DNA of 11,875 nt, from the NCBI GenBank assembly GCA_964386785.1, contig CAYLUD010000040.1, forward strand, positions 1-11,875, in the 5' to 3' direction. Below the pieces are notes generated by a model. The model was not told the origin of the DNA. It saw nothing but the letters and a program-made list of their open reading frames with translations, and made no database searches. This stretch comes from SZAS-3 sp964386785 (GTDB lineage: Bacteria > Chlamydiota > Chlamydiia > Chlamydiales > JAAKFR01). Positions 1 to 6,157 of this stretch are shown in pieces (the first letter of the stretch is position 1; every line of letters starts with the position of its first letter). Both the position numbers and the translations under genes were made by a program.

Positions 1-39
1 CTTCCTTTCGTCATAAGAAATTCGAGTATACTTGGCCAT
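1..39 (-). CDS. Probable IS30-family transposase, N-terminal fragment
   Basis: Only the first 13 codons are inside the window; the gene runs off the left edge. The readable peptide is MAKYTRISYDERK. From memory, an N-terminus of the form 'YTRISYEER' is typical of IS30-family transposases, just ahead of their helix-turn-helix. The start is supported by a strong ribosome-binding site: on the minus strand AAGGAG lies seven bases before the ATG at 39-37. The region behind it contains CGAACAGTTATG on the minus strand, which resembles the subterminal end of IS30 elements. With so little protein visible, the family call is tentative, and intactness cannot be judged. Confidence 0.5.
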   Translation of the reverse strand, partial: MAKYTRISYDERK

Positions 40-105
40 TGTCTCTCCTTGTCAACCATTCTGTTCATAACTGTTCGGTCTTCACTTGCGGAATGCGGGA
101 GACAT
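1..105 (-). mobile_element. Possible end of an IS30-like insertion sequence
   Basis: The probable transposase start at 39 is followed outward by about 65 bp without coding capacity that would hold the terminal inverted repeat. The outer boundary is a guess: the segment reading CACTTGCGGAATGCGGG on the plus strand (about 82-98) is the best candidate for an end sequence. The opposite end is outside the window, so neither the inverted repeat pair nor a target duplication can be verified. Confidence 0.3.
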
Positions 106-387
106 GGATACCTTGAGCAAATAGACAGAAGCACGGGCAACCAAAATACATGTGAAGCAACGAGAGGTTGATTAGCAATTCGCCGTTGGAGATGCAGTGG
201 TTTTCAGATGTTGCAAAGCATGAACAACAACTTGCCATTACGTGCAAAAGCAGAGAAAATTCGCAATACGCTTCTCGCAATAAGTATAAAAACTCATTGA
301 TACTACCTCTCCAAAACTACAAATTTAGCTTCTATTTGACTTTCAACAAAGAAATCATGGAGAATGTTCTCAATCCCTTGTAGGCTT
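106..387. other. Intergenic region without convincing gene
   Basis: Between the presumed insertion-sequence end and the transporter gene I see no convincing gene. The open frames here (plus 168-383 and minus 280-65) are short, lack ribosome-binding sites and have no recognisable motif. The stretch becomes AT-rich from about 280. A TATAAA at 285-290 and a TTGATA at 297-302 are isolated promoter-like hexamers with no well-spaced partner. No stable hairpin, tRNA or repeat was seen. Confidence 0.5.
336..365 (+). promoter_or_regulatory. Weak candidate sigma70-type promoter for the SulP gene
   Basis: TTGACT (336-341) is followed after 18 bases by GAGAAT (360-365), which matches four of six bases of the -10 consensus. 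If real, transcription would begin near 372. That would exclude the ATG at 364 and favour translation from the ATG at 388. Confidence 0.3.
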
Positions 388-2091
388 ATGGAACGGTCTT
401 CTCCTTTTTTACAGAAACTCAAGGACTTTCTTCCAAGGTCTGCTACTTTCTTTCGAGAACAGTATCACACTCAGTCTTTTTTCAAAGACTTGTTTGCAGG
501 AACGAATGTTGCAGTCATTGCGTTTCCGATGGCTTTAGCCATCGGAATTGGAGCGAATCTAGGTCCTAATCGTGGTATTATTGCGGCGATTATCGGAGGA
601 TTCTGTGTTGCATTGTTCAGTGGCAGCCGTGTGCAGATTGGTGGCCCCTCGAATAGTTTTATGATCATCCTGTACAGCATTCTGCTTCGCCATGGATTTG
701 AAGGGATGGTAACAGCAACTCTGATGGCAGGATTGATCCTGATGTTATTTGGCATTGCACGGTTTGGCACATATATCAAATACATCCCTCACACAGTCGT
801 TGCGGGTCTCACAACAGGACTTGCTGTCGTAATTTTTTCTTCTCAGTTTCGAGATTTTTTCGGCTTAAACATGCCTGAATTGCCTATTGACTTTGCGGAG
901 AAGTGGAAAGGATACTGGATCTATCTCCATACCCTTGATCCACTTACGCTTACAGTTGGCATGACAACTCTAATTCTCATGCTGTACTTACGCCGCTTTC
1001 ATACCCACTTACCCTACGCACTTATTGCACTAGTGATGGTAACCACAACAACAACCCTATTAGGGCTGGAAGTAGAAACTATTGGTAGCCGCTATGGCCC
1101 TATTCAACGTACTATTCCATTGCCTGCATGGCCTCATATTAGCCTATTGGCTATGTTGAACCTCATTCCTGATGCGCTCACTTTGGCTATCTTGATCGGA
1201 ATTGAATCCCTTGTGTCAGCTGTAGTCTCAGATGGTATGACGGGATGGAAGCATGACTCTAATCGAGAATTAATCGCACAAGGATTCTCTAACATCGCGA
1301 TTTCTCTATTTGGTGGCATGCCCGCATCTGGAGCCTTATCACGAACAACCGTCAATATCAAGTCAGGTGCTTCTTCTCCTATTAGTGGACTTTTTCACGC
1401 GGTTGTAATGCTACTGTTTTTACTCTTATTTGCTCCATTTGTGGGGCATATTCCCCTGGCGAGCTTGGCGGCTCTTCTCCTAATGACAGCTTGGAACATG
1501 AGTCAATTAAGCCATTTTTTTCATTTATTCACGGCTCCCAAGCGAGACATTCTCGTATTAGTTACTGTATTTACCCTTACTGTTCTCATCAACCTGACGG
1601 CAGCAGTACAAGTCGGCATGATTCTCGCTGCATTCCTGTTTATGAAACAAATGAGTGATCTATCTGGAATTATTTCAAATGTCCGTCATCCTAGTAATGT
1701 GATTGCAGACAAACCTCTCTCTCATGAAGTGCCCTCTGACGTAGAGATTTTCGAAATTAATGGTCCTCTTTTTTTTGGTGTAGTCGACCGACTGAAAAAT
1801 ATTTTTAGCGAATTAGAGCAACCACCTAAAGTGTTTATTTTATACATGCATAAAGTACCGGTCATTGACGCAAGTGGCATGCATGCATTGGAAGCCTTTT
1901 ATCGAGAATGCCACCAACACCGTACGGTCCTTCTCCTTGCTGGGGTACAGGATGAGGTCCTCCAAGACCTCCGTCGATATCATTTTGATGAATTAATTGG
2001 TCGAGACTGTCTTTTTACAACTACCACTGCAGCAATTGAATTAGCAAAAGATGTAATCCGTATGGGGACATTCAAACAAGCGTTCCGCTAG
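388..2091 (+). CDS. SulP/SLC26-family anion transporter with STAS domain
   Basis: Inner-membrane anion transporter of the SulP (SLC26) family; members carry sulfate, bicarbonate or dicarboxylates, and the substrate cannot be told from sequence. The frame opens at an ATG at 364 (575 residues, numbering used here), but the GGAG before it is only one base away. The ATG at 388 (residue 9, giving 567 residues) has TAGG a few bases upstream and fits better. The first transmembrane block holds the conserved Pro/Ala/Gly pattern (residues 48-80) and QIGGPS (91-96). The family signature around residues 300-345 is clear: NREL, AQG, FGGMP, GALSRT, N, SG, H. Hydrophobic segments continue to about 427. A cytoplasmic STAS domain spans about 457-563, with DASG at 502-505 at the usual phosphorylation or nucleotide-binding loop. 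Length is normal. The stop lies one base from the convergent phoH stop, with no terminator visible between them. Confidence 0.9.
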   Translation: MERSSPFLQKLKDFLPRSATFFREQYHTQSFFKDLFAGTNVAVIAFPMALAIGIGANLGPNRGIIAAIIGGFCVALFSGSRVQIGGPSNSFMIILYSILLRHGFEGMVTATLMAGLILMLFGIARFGTYIKYIPHTVVAGLTTGLAVVIFSSQFRDFFGLNMPELPIDFAEKWKGYWIYLHTLDPLTLTVGMTTLILMLYLRRFHTHLPYALIALVMVTTTTTLLGLEVETIGSRYGPIQRTIPLPAWPHISLLAMLNLIPDALTLAILIGIESLVSAVVSDGMTGWKHDSNRELIAQGFSNIAISLFGGMPASGALSRTTVNIKSGASSPISGLFHAVVMLLFLLLFAPFVGHIPLASLAALLLMTAWNMSQLSHFFHLFTAPKRDILVLVTVFTLTVLINLTAAVQVGMILAAFLFMKQMSDLSGIISNVRHPSNVIADKPLSHEVPSDVEIFEINGPLFFGVVDRLKNIFSELEQPPKVFILYMHKVPVIDASGMHALEAFYRECHQHRTVLLLAGVQDEVLQDLRRYHFDELIGRDCLFTTTTAAIELAKDVIRMGTFKQAFR

Positions 2092-2092
2092 A

Positions 2093-3400
2093 CTACATGC
2101 GCTCAGCAGCGAGTGCAGCCAAGGGAGACCTTTCCGTTTTTTCCATAAAAATATGTCCAAAGAGCGGATTATCCTTTAATACACCGACAGAATATGTAAG
2201 CCCATTAGAATTCTTATCCAAATAGGGATTATCAATTTGTGTAGGGTCCCCTGTCAAGACTACCTTGGTTCCATTCCCAGCTCGGGAAATGACTGTTTTC
2301 ACCTCATGAGGAGTCAAATTTTGAGCTTCATCAATAATCATATACATCTTGGGTAAAGAGCGGCCACGAATATAGGTAACTGCTTCCATCTCTAATTTTC
2401 TACTTTCTTGTACCCACTGTAATGTTTCCGATCCTTCCATCCCACTGGAGTTACATAAAAATTCCAAGTTATCATAAATGGGCTGCATCCAATGAATCAA
2501 TTTTTCCTCTTTAAGACCAGGTAAGTATCCAATATCTTTACCTAAAGGCATAATCGGGCGACTAACTAAAATTTTTTGATACACACCCTCATCAAAGACC
2601 TTCCTTAATCCAGCAGCAAGAGCTAACAGCGTTTTTCCTGTGCCAGCAGGGCCAATCAATGTCACAAGGGGAATATCTTCTCGAAACAATAAATCCAGCG
2701 CACATTTTTGCTCGACATTCAACGCAGAAACACCCCACACATGTGGAGGAGATTTTAATAAACTCACTACTCGTTTTGTTTTCGCATCATATTTACCCAC
2801 TGCTGAGGAAGATTCCGTTCCCTCAAAGACAATATACTCATTCGCGATATAATCATTAGGCCCCAAGTCTACATACCCTTCCTTATAGAATAGGTCTATT
2901 TTTTCTTTTTCTATGTGTATGCGTCTTAATCCTTTATATAAAGATTCGTAAGAATATACTTTATTTTTATAATCCTGCGCTTCTATACCAAGAACTTCTG
3001 CCTTCACTCTCATGGCTAAATCTTTGGATACAAAGATCACATGTTCACCTTTTTCATGAAGATAGAGAGCGGCCATTAGGATCCTGTAATGTACTTGAGA
3101 CAAGTTGATTGTCGAACTAGAATTATAATTTGTAGTCATTTCGACTTGAATGCGTAAGGAACCTCCATTTGCTAATCGAATACCTCGCTTGAGATCCCCA
3201 TCCCCTTGATCTTTGAGTAAATCAAAAGCAGCAAATACAGCACGTGCATTCTTAGACAATTCATCTCGACTGCGCTTCATTTGCGCTAATTCTTCTAAAA
3301 CAGCTAACGGAATTACGACATCGTGTTCTCCAAATACCGAGAGGGCTCCTGGATCGTGAAGTAAGGTGTTTGTGTCCAGTACAAATGTTTTTCTACTCAT
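2093..3400 (-). CDS. phoH: PIN-domain PhoH-family ATPase (PhoH2/YlaK type)
   Basis: A 435-residue fusion of an N-terminal PIN nuclease-like domain with a C-terminal PhoH ATPase, the arrangement known as PhoH2, which in studied bacteria unwinds and cleaves RNA. PIN domain, about 5-150: acidic metal-site candidates are D9 (LDTN), E36/E37 and D127 (SKDLAMR). PhoH domain, about 225-430: Walker A GPAGTGKT at 250-257, RPIMPLGKDIGYLPG at 281-295, Walker B MIIDEAQ at 354-360, and TGDPTQID at 383-390. All key ATPase residues are present. The ATG is preceded by GAGGAA at good spacing. Divergent from the SWIM-finger gene, with a CIRCE operator between them, so HrcA control is possible. No convincing -35/-10 pair was found on this strand. 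From memory the neighbour order equals Chlamydia CT015-CT016-CT017. A role in RNA turnover is inferred from the family. Confidence 0.93.
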   Translation of the reverse strand: MSRKTFVLDTNTLLHDPGALSVFGEHDVVIPLAVLEELAQMKRSRDELSKNARAVFAAFDLLKDQGDGDLKRGIRLANGGSLRIQVEMTTNYNSSSTINLSQVHYRILMAALYLHEKGEHVIFVSKDLAMRVKAEVLGIEAQDYKNKVYSYESLYKGLRRIHIEKEKIDLFYKEGYVDLGPNDYIANEYIVFEGTESSSAVGKYDAKTKRVVSLLKSPPHVWGVSALNVEQKCALDLLFREDIPLVTLIGPAGTGKTLLALAAGLRKVFDEGVYQKILVSRPIMPLGKDIGYLPGLKEEKLIHWMQPIYDNLEFLCNSSGMEGSETLQWVQESRKLEMEAVTYIRGRSLPKMYMIIDEAQNLTPHEVKTVISRAGNGTKVVLTGDPTQIDNPYLDKNSNGLTYSVGVLKDNPLFGHIFMEKTERSPLAALAAERM

Positions 3401-3475
3401 TTCGATTCCTCACAGTGTGATACCCCATCCACCTTGTTGTAGTAGGCTATTGGATTTTCAGAAAGGCAAAAAAAA

Positions 3476-3502
3476 TCAGCACTCGACCATGCAGAGTGCT
3501 AA
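3476..3502. promoter_or_regulatory. CIRCE operator (predicted HrcA binding site)
   Basis: The inverted repeat TCAGCACTC (3476-3484), a nine-base spacer (3485-3493) and GAGTGCTAA (3494-3502) match the CIRCE consensus TTAGCACTC-N9-GAGTGCTAA at 17 of 18 positions with the exact spacer length. CIRCE is the operator of HrcA, the heat-shock repressor that chlamydiae possess. It lies between divergent phoH and the SWIM-finger gene, ending eight bases upstream of the latter's -35 box. On the minus strand the hairpin is also followed by eight T residues (complement of 3468-3475), so it could act as a terminator or attenuator in a phoH leader. Confidence 0.85.
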
Positions 3503-3509
3503 AAAATAC

Positions 3510-3538
3510 TTGTTGTAATCTTTTCCTTTCGATAGAAT
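3510..3538 (+). promoter_or_regulatory. Sigma70/sigma66-type promoter of the SWIM-finger gene
   Basis: TTGTTG (3510-3515), a 17-base spacer, then TAGAAT (3533-3538; five of six consensus bases). Transcription would start near 3545, about 16 bases before the ATG. The CIRCE element lies directly upstream. Confidence 0.6.
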
Positions 3539-3560
3539 AAGAAAAGCAACTAGGAACAAC

Positions 3561-4280
3561 ATGATGAAAGCAAAAATTAACGATAGGATCTTAAGCATCC
3601 CTCCCCACATCTCAACAAGTTGGGACCACGTTCATTCTTTATATACCCAACACAGCCCTGAAGGGTCCTACACTCTGTCCATTCATCTAGATCAGGGGCA
3701 GATCATTCATATGGAGCTCGATCCAGCTTTAATTGATCTTGCCTTTGCTAGTCACCTTCGTTATTTAGAAAACAAAATACAACAAAAACATGGGGCCTCA
3801 CACCCTCTGGCCCTCTTAGCTCAGTTATTTCACCTTTCTTCCGATATGAAAGAATCGTTGTTTACCCCTCCCCCCTTTCTTATGACTCCAGAATCTCTCG
3901 AGATCGCATTACACCACGATCCAAAACGCAGCGCCGATCCAATTGACCCGGAAATGCTCCAACGCATTTCGCAGGTGATTCGTTGGATTCTCAACGATGA
4001 CTTATCCTCGTTATCAAAAGCTGAAGAAGGGTGCCATTGTCCCCATTGCCAATTGATGCGATATATAGATCCTAACCCTGTCGAAGAAGAAATCTGTTCA
4101 GAAGCGGATCTACAGTTTAAGGAATGGGATATCCAATCAGTCGGGGAACAACTGTATCAAGTTGCTAATCCTTTAAATCCCTCTGAAAGGTACCAGGTCC
4201 ATTTAGGAAATCCTCTGGGATGCACGTGCGGAGAGACAGGATGCCCACATCTTCTTTCCGTACTCAAGAGCTATACCTAG
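3561..4280 (+). CDS. Conserved chlamydial hypothetical protein with C-terminal SWIM zinc finger
   Basis: A 239-residue cytoplasmic protein of unknown function, with no signal peptide or membrane segment. The C-terminus carries a SWIM-type zinc-finger pattern CxCx4CxH: C221, C223, C228, H230, within a typical 'YxV...P..CxC' context. A second cysteine cluster CHCPHC at 158-163 could bind another metal or complete a site. SWIM fingers bind nucleic acid or protein in other families, so a role beside the RNA-acting PhoH is conceivable but unproven. The N-terminal 150 residues are mostly helical-looking and rich in His, Leu and Pro, with no family I recognise. The ATG at 3561 is preceded by AGGA with a five-base gap; the next ATG (3564) is equally possible. 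A promoter at 3510-3538 and a CIRCE operator lie directly upstream. From memory it corresponds in position and length to C. trachomatis CT016. Confidence 0.85.
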   Translation: MMKAKINDRILSIPPHISTSWDHVHSLYTQHSPEGSYTLSIHLDQGQIIHMELDPALIDLAFASHLRYLENKIQQKHGASHPLALLAQLFHLSSDMKESLFTPPPFLMTPESLEIALHHDPKRSADPIDPEMLQRISQVIRWILNDDLSSLSKAEEGCHCPHCQLMRYIDPNPVEEEICSEADLQFKEWDIQSVGEQLYQVANPLNPSERYQVHLGNPLGCTCGETGCPHLLSVLKSYT

Positions 4281-4306
4281 CTTAGAGTTACTCACCAGGA
4301 TTTTCC

Positions 4307-4335
4307 TTGTCAATTTCTGATGCAAACGATAAAAA
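4307..4335 (+). promoter_or_regulatory. Promoter of the SH3-domain protein gene
   Basis: TTGTCA (4307-4312; five of six consensus bases), a 17-base spacer, then TAAAAA (4330-4335). The predicted start near 4342 leaves a 20-base leader containing AAGGAG. The -10 box lies downstream of the ATG at 4320, which argues against that ATG as the start codon. Confidence 0.5.
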
Positions 4336-4361
4336 TGCATCTAAAATTCAAGGAGCCTTGT

Positions 4362-5561
4362 ATGTGGAATAAATATGCATTTCTAACCCTATTAAGTCTT
4401 GCTACCTCTGTAGGATTTGCAAATCCGGATTCTTCTGAACCTACTTTTGAACCCTTTGCTGCAAAAATTATTGGATCCAAGGTAAGGATGCGCGTTCATC
4501 CCTCTACAGACGCCTTTATTGTTCAAGAAATTGAGGCTGGTGATTTATTCGCTGCGACAGGACAAAAAGATGGTTTTATAGCTGTAGAAGCTCCAAAAAC
4601 AATTAAAGGATATGTATTCCGCACCTATGTATTAGATGGAGCGATTGAAGGCTCTCACGTGAATGTGCGCCTATTTCCCGATTTAGAAGCTCCTGCAGTT
4701 GCTCAATTAAATACCGGCGACGTAGTGCAAGCACGTCCTTGTGAAAACAACCCAAAATGGCTTGAAATAGATTTACCTGCCCAAACACGATTTTACATTG
4801 CGCAGGAGTTCTGTGAAAAAGCAGGTCCCGTAACTCTAGTACAACAGATGCACGAGAGGAAAAATGAAGCGCATCATAAACTATCTGCGCTCTGTCTGTA
4901 CGCGCAAGCAGAAATACGCAAGCCTGTGCCTCAAATTGATTTAGACAATATGATGACACGGTTTCGGCAGTTCAGTCGTGAATTTTCCGACTTTCCTAGT
5001 CTTGTATCACGAGCAGAGGAAGTCGATCGTTTACTACATGAGGTATACATCCAAAAAAAATTGGCATTTCTAGAACAAAAATCTGGCCAACCGAATGTAT
5101 CAGGATCTGTGTCTCCTGAAATCGTGTCTCGATTAGCTGACCTTGGGGTTTCTTTGCAACCTACTGCTCATATTGCTCAAGCAGCAGTAGATCTCGTGGG
5201 ATGCGCTACAACTGCCCAAGCAAAAGATCTTACAGACAAGATGTTAATGTGGGAACCCATTGAACAGGCCTTTCACCACCTATGGGCCGCTACCCATCCA
5301 GGCGAGGATATGACAAGTTTCTATCAAAGCCAATCTGAAGAAGCTCAAATACTTTCTGGAATGGTAGAACTCTATAATCGCCCAGTCAAAAATATGCCGG
5401 GGGATTATGTTCTACGAGTAGATCATCATGCCACAGCATTCCTCTACAGCACGAAAGTTAACCTAGAAAACTATGTAGGGAAAAATGTTATTCTACGAGT
5501 CTCTCCTCGTCCAAATAATCATTTTGCGTTTCCTGCCTATTTCGTCCTAGCTGTTGAATAA
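4362..5561 (+). CDS. Secreted protein with two bacterial SH3 domains, Ctad1 (CT017)-like
   Basis: The start at 4362 is chosen over the in-frame ATG at 4320. AAGGAG (4350-4355) stands six bases before it, and the product (399 residues) then begins with a classical signal peptide, MWNKYAFLTLLSLATSVGFA, cleaved after A20. Two bacterial SH3-like domains follow at about 33-92 and 94-155; their paired strands carry VRMRVHPS and VNVRLFPD. A helical middle (about 160-240) with heptad-like Leu/Glu/Lys content and a beta-rich C-terminus (345-399) complete the protein. From memory, C. trachomatis CT017 (Ctad1) has the same order and gene neighbours and is a surface adhesin whose SH3 domains bind human integrin beta-1. 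Export here is well supported; adhesin function is inference, and the host of this organism is unknown. It could equally be a periplasmic envelope protein. A hairpin terminator follows at 5570. Confidence 0.85.
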   Translation: MWNKYAFLTLLSLATSVGFANPDSSEPTFEPFAAKIIGSKVRMRVHPSTDAFIVQEIEAGDLFAATGQKDGFIAVEAPKTIKGYVFRTYVLDGAIEGSHVNVRLFPDLEAPAVAQLNTGDVVQARPCENNPKWLEIDLPAQTRFYIAQEFCEKAGPVTLVQQMHERKNEAHHKLSALCLYAQAEIRKPVPQIDLDNMMTRFRQFSREFSDFPSLVSRAEEVDRLLHEVYIQKKLAFLEQKSGQPNVSGSVSPEIVSRLADLGVSLQPTAHIAQAAVDLVGCATTAQAKDLTDKMLMWEPIEQAFHHLWAATHPGEDMTSFYQSQSEEAQILSGMVELYNRPVKNMPGDYVLRVDHHATAFLYSTKVNLENYVGKNVILRVSPRPNNHFAFPAYFVLAVE

Positions 5562-5569
5562 GTCACCTC

Positions 5570-5617
5570 ATGCAGAGGAGTTCCAAAACGAATTCCTCTG
5601 CATCCAATGAATTTTTT
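5570..5617 (+). terminator. Intrinsic terminator of the SH3-domain gene
   Basis: A 13-base-pair stem (5570-5582 with 5591-5603, one G-U pair at 5580/5593) encloses an eight-base loop. It begins nine bases after the stop codon, and a run of six T residues follows at 5612-5617. The T run is eight bases beyond the stem, so termination may be imperfect. Confidence 0.65.
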
Positions 5618-5856
5618 ACTATATTACACCTATCTTCTATTCTTCCCTATTCCCCGAAAGGATTTATAGCTTTCTTTGAAACGGCTTTGCCGGAAATATT
5701 TTCCTTTGCTAAACTTGCTTCTTCCTAAGGGATTTCCTTAAGGAACGTCAAGACACCCTATCGTATCCGATCGGATGCAGCATATGTGGGTGATTTTGGC
5801 ACAACAAATCGCTTCACCTCAATGAGGGGGAGCCTAATATAGGACTAAGAAAAGAA
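5604..5856 (+). promoter_or_regulatory. Structured leader/intergenic region upstream of cspA
   Basis: About 250 bp without an open frame hold four successive inverted repeats. They are GAAAG/CTTTC (5656-5660, 5670-5674), CGGC/GCCG (5682-5685, 5689-5692), TTCCTAAGG/CCTTAAGGAA (5722-5730, 5736-5745, one bulged T) and the perfect 12-base palindrome ATCCGATCGGAT (5765-5776). A purine run GAGGGGGAG follows at about 5824-5832, too far from the ATG to be its ribosome-binding site. Cold-shock mRNAs in other bacteria often have long folded leaders, so this may be one. No clear promoter was found, so part of it could instead be spacer or a small RNA. Confidence 0.45.
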
Positions 5857-6066
5857 ATGGCTAAAGGTACCGTAAAGTGGTTCAATAAGACAAAAGGGTT
5901 TGGTTTTATCGCCCCTGAAGAAGGTGGGAATGATGTGTTTGTACATATCAGCGCCTTACAAAAAGCAGGCATCCAGCATCTAGATGAAGGACAAAACCTT
6001 GTCTATGAACTTACGACAAGCAAGGGAAGAACCTCTGCGACTAATTTAAAACTCCTGACAGACTAA
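5857..6066 (+). CDS. cspA: Cold-shock protein, CspA family
   Basis: A complete 69-residue single cold-shock domain, the usual length. It binds single-stranded RNA and DNA in the cytoplasm and is expected to act as an RNA chaperone. RNP1 is KGFGFI at 13-18 and RNP2 is VFVHI at 27-31; W8, F9 and the other aromatic contact residues of the fold are present. The N-terminus MAKGTVKWFN is canonical, so the ATG is secure. The ribosome-binding site is weak: only AAGAAAAGAA directly before the start, with AGGA about 12 bases away. Translation may therefore depend on leader folding. It is a monocistronic unit, preceded by a structured leader and closed by a strong terminator at 6088. Whether it is cold-induced or constitutive cannot be told from the sequence. 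Confidence 0.95.
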   Translation: MAKGTVKWFNKTKGFGFIAPEEGGNDVFVHISALQKAGIQHLDEGQNLVYELTTSKGRTSATNLKLLTD

Positions 6067-6087
6067 GAATTCGAAGGAGCTATTTAT

Positions 6088-6119
6088 GCGCCATAGAGCT
6101 TTTGCCTATGGCGCTTTTT
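6088..6119 (+). terminator. Intrinsic terminator of cspA
   Basis: GCGCCATAG (6088-6096) pairs perfectly with CTATGGCGC (6106-6114) around a nine-base loop that can form two further G-C pairs. Five T residues follow directly. It lies about 20 bases after the stop codon. On the opposite strand it also stands downstream of recD2, but without a proper T run. Confidence 0.88.
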
Positions 6120-6157
6120 ATTTGCAAATATATATCTTGATTATCTTCTTTAACATC

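Noticed and set aside
65..280. 71-codon Cys-rich open frame on the minus strand
   Set aside because: It lies partly inside the presumed insertion-sequence end, has no ribosome-binding site and shows no domain.
168..383. 71-codon open frame overlapping the SulP start
   Set aside because: No ribosome-binding site, no recognisable motif and low-complexity composition; it overlaps the transporter's translation start in another frame.
3468..3500. Plain minus-strand intrinsic terminator as the only explanation of the hairpin
   Set aside because: The stem followed by eight T looks like a terminator, but no minus-strand gene lies upstream of it, and the 17/18 CIRCE match with the exact spacer explains the repeat better. 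Attenuation is kept as a secondary possibility.
4320..4361. Upstream ATG start for the SH3-domain protein
   Set aside because: It has no ribosome-binding site, lies upstream of the likely -10 box and would bury the signal peptide behind 14 extra residues.
4603..4959. 118-codon minus-strand open frame inside the SH3 gene
   Set aside because: It lies entirely within a well-supported secreted-protein gene, with no start signal or motif of its own.
6119..6130. Perfect palindrome TATTTGCAAATA as an operator
   Set aside because: It lies directly after the cspA terminator T run, downstream of both convergent genes, with no promoter to regulate; it is AT-rich enough to be chance.
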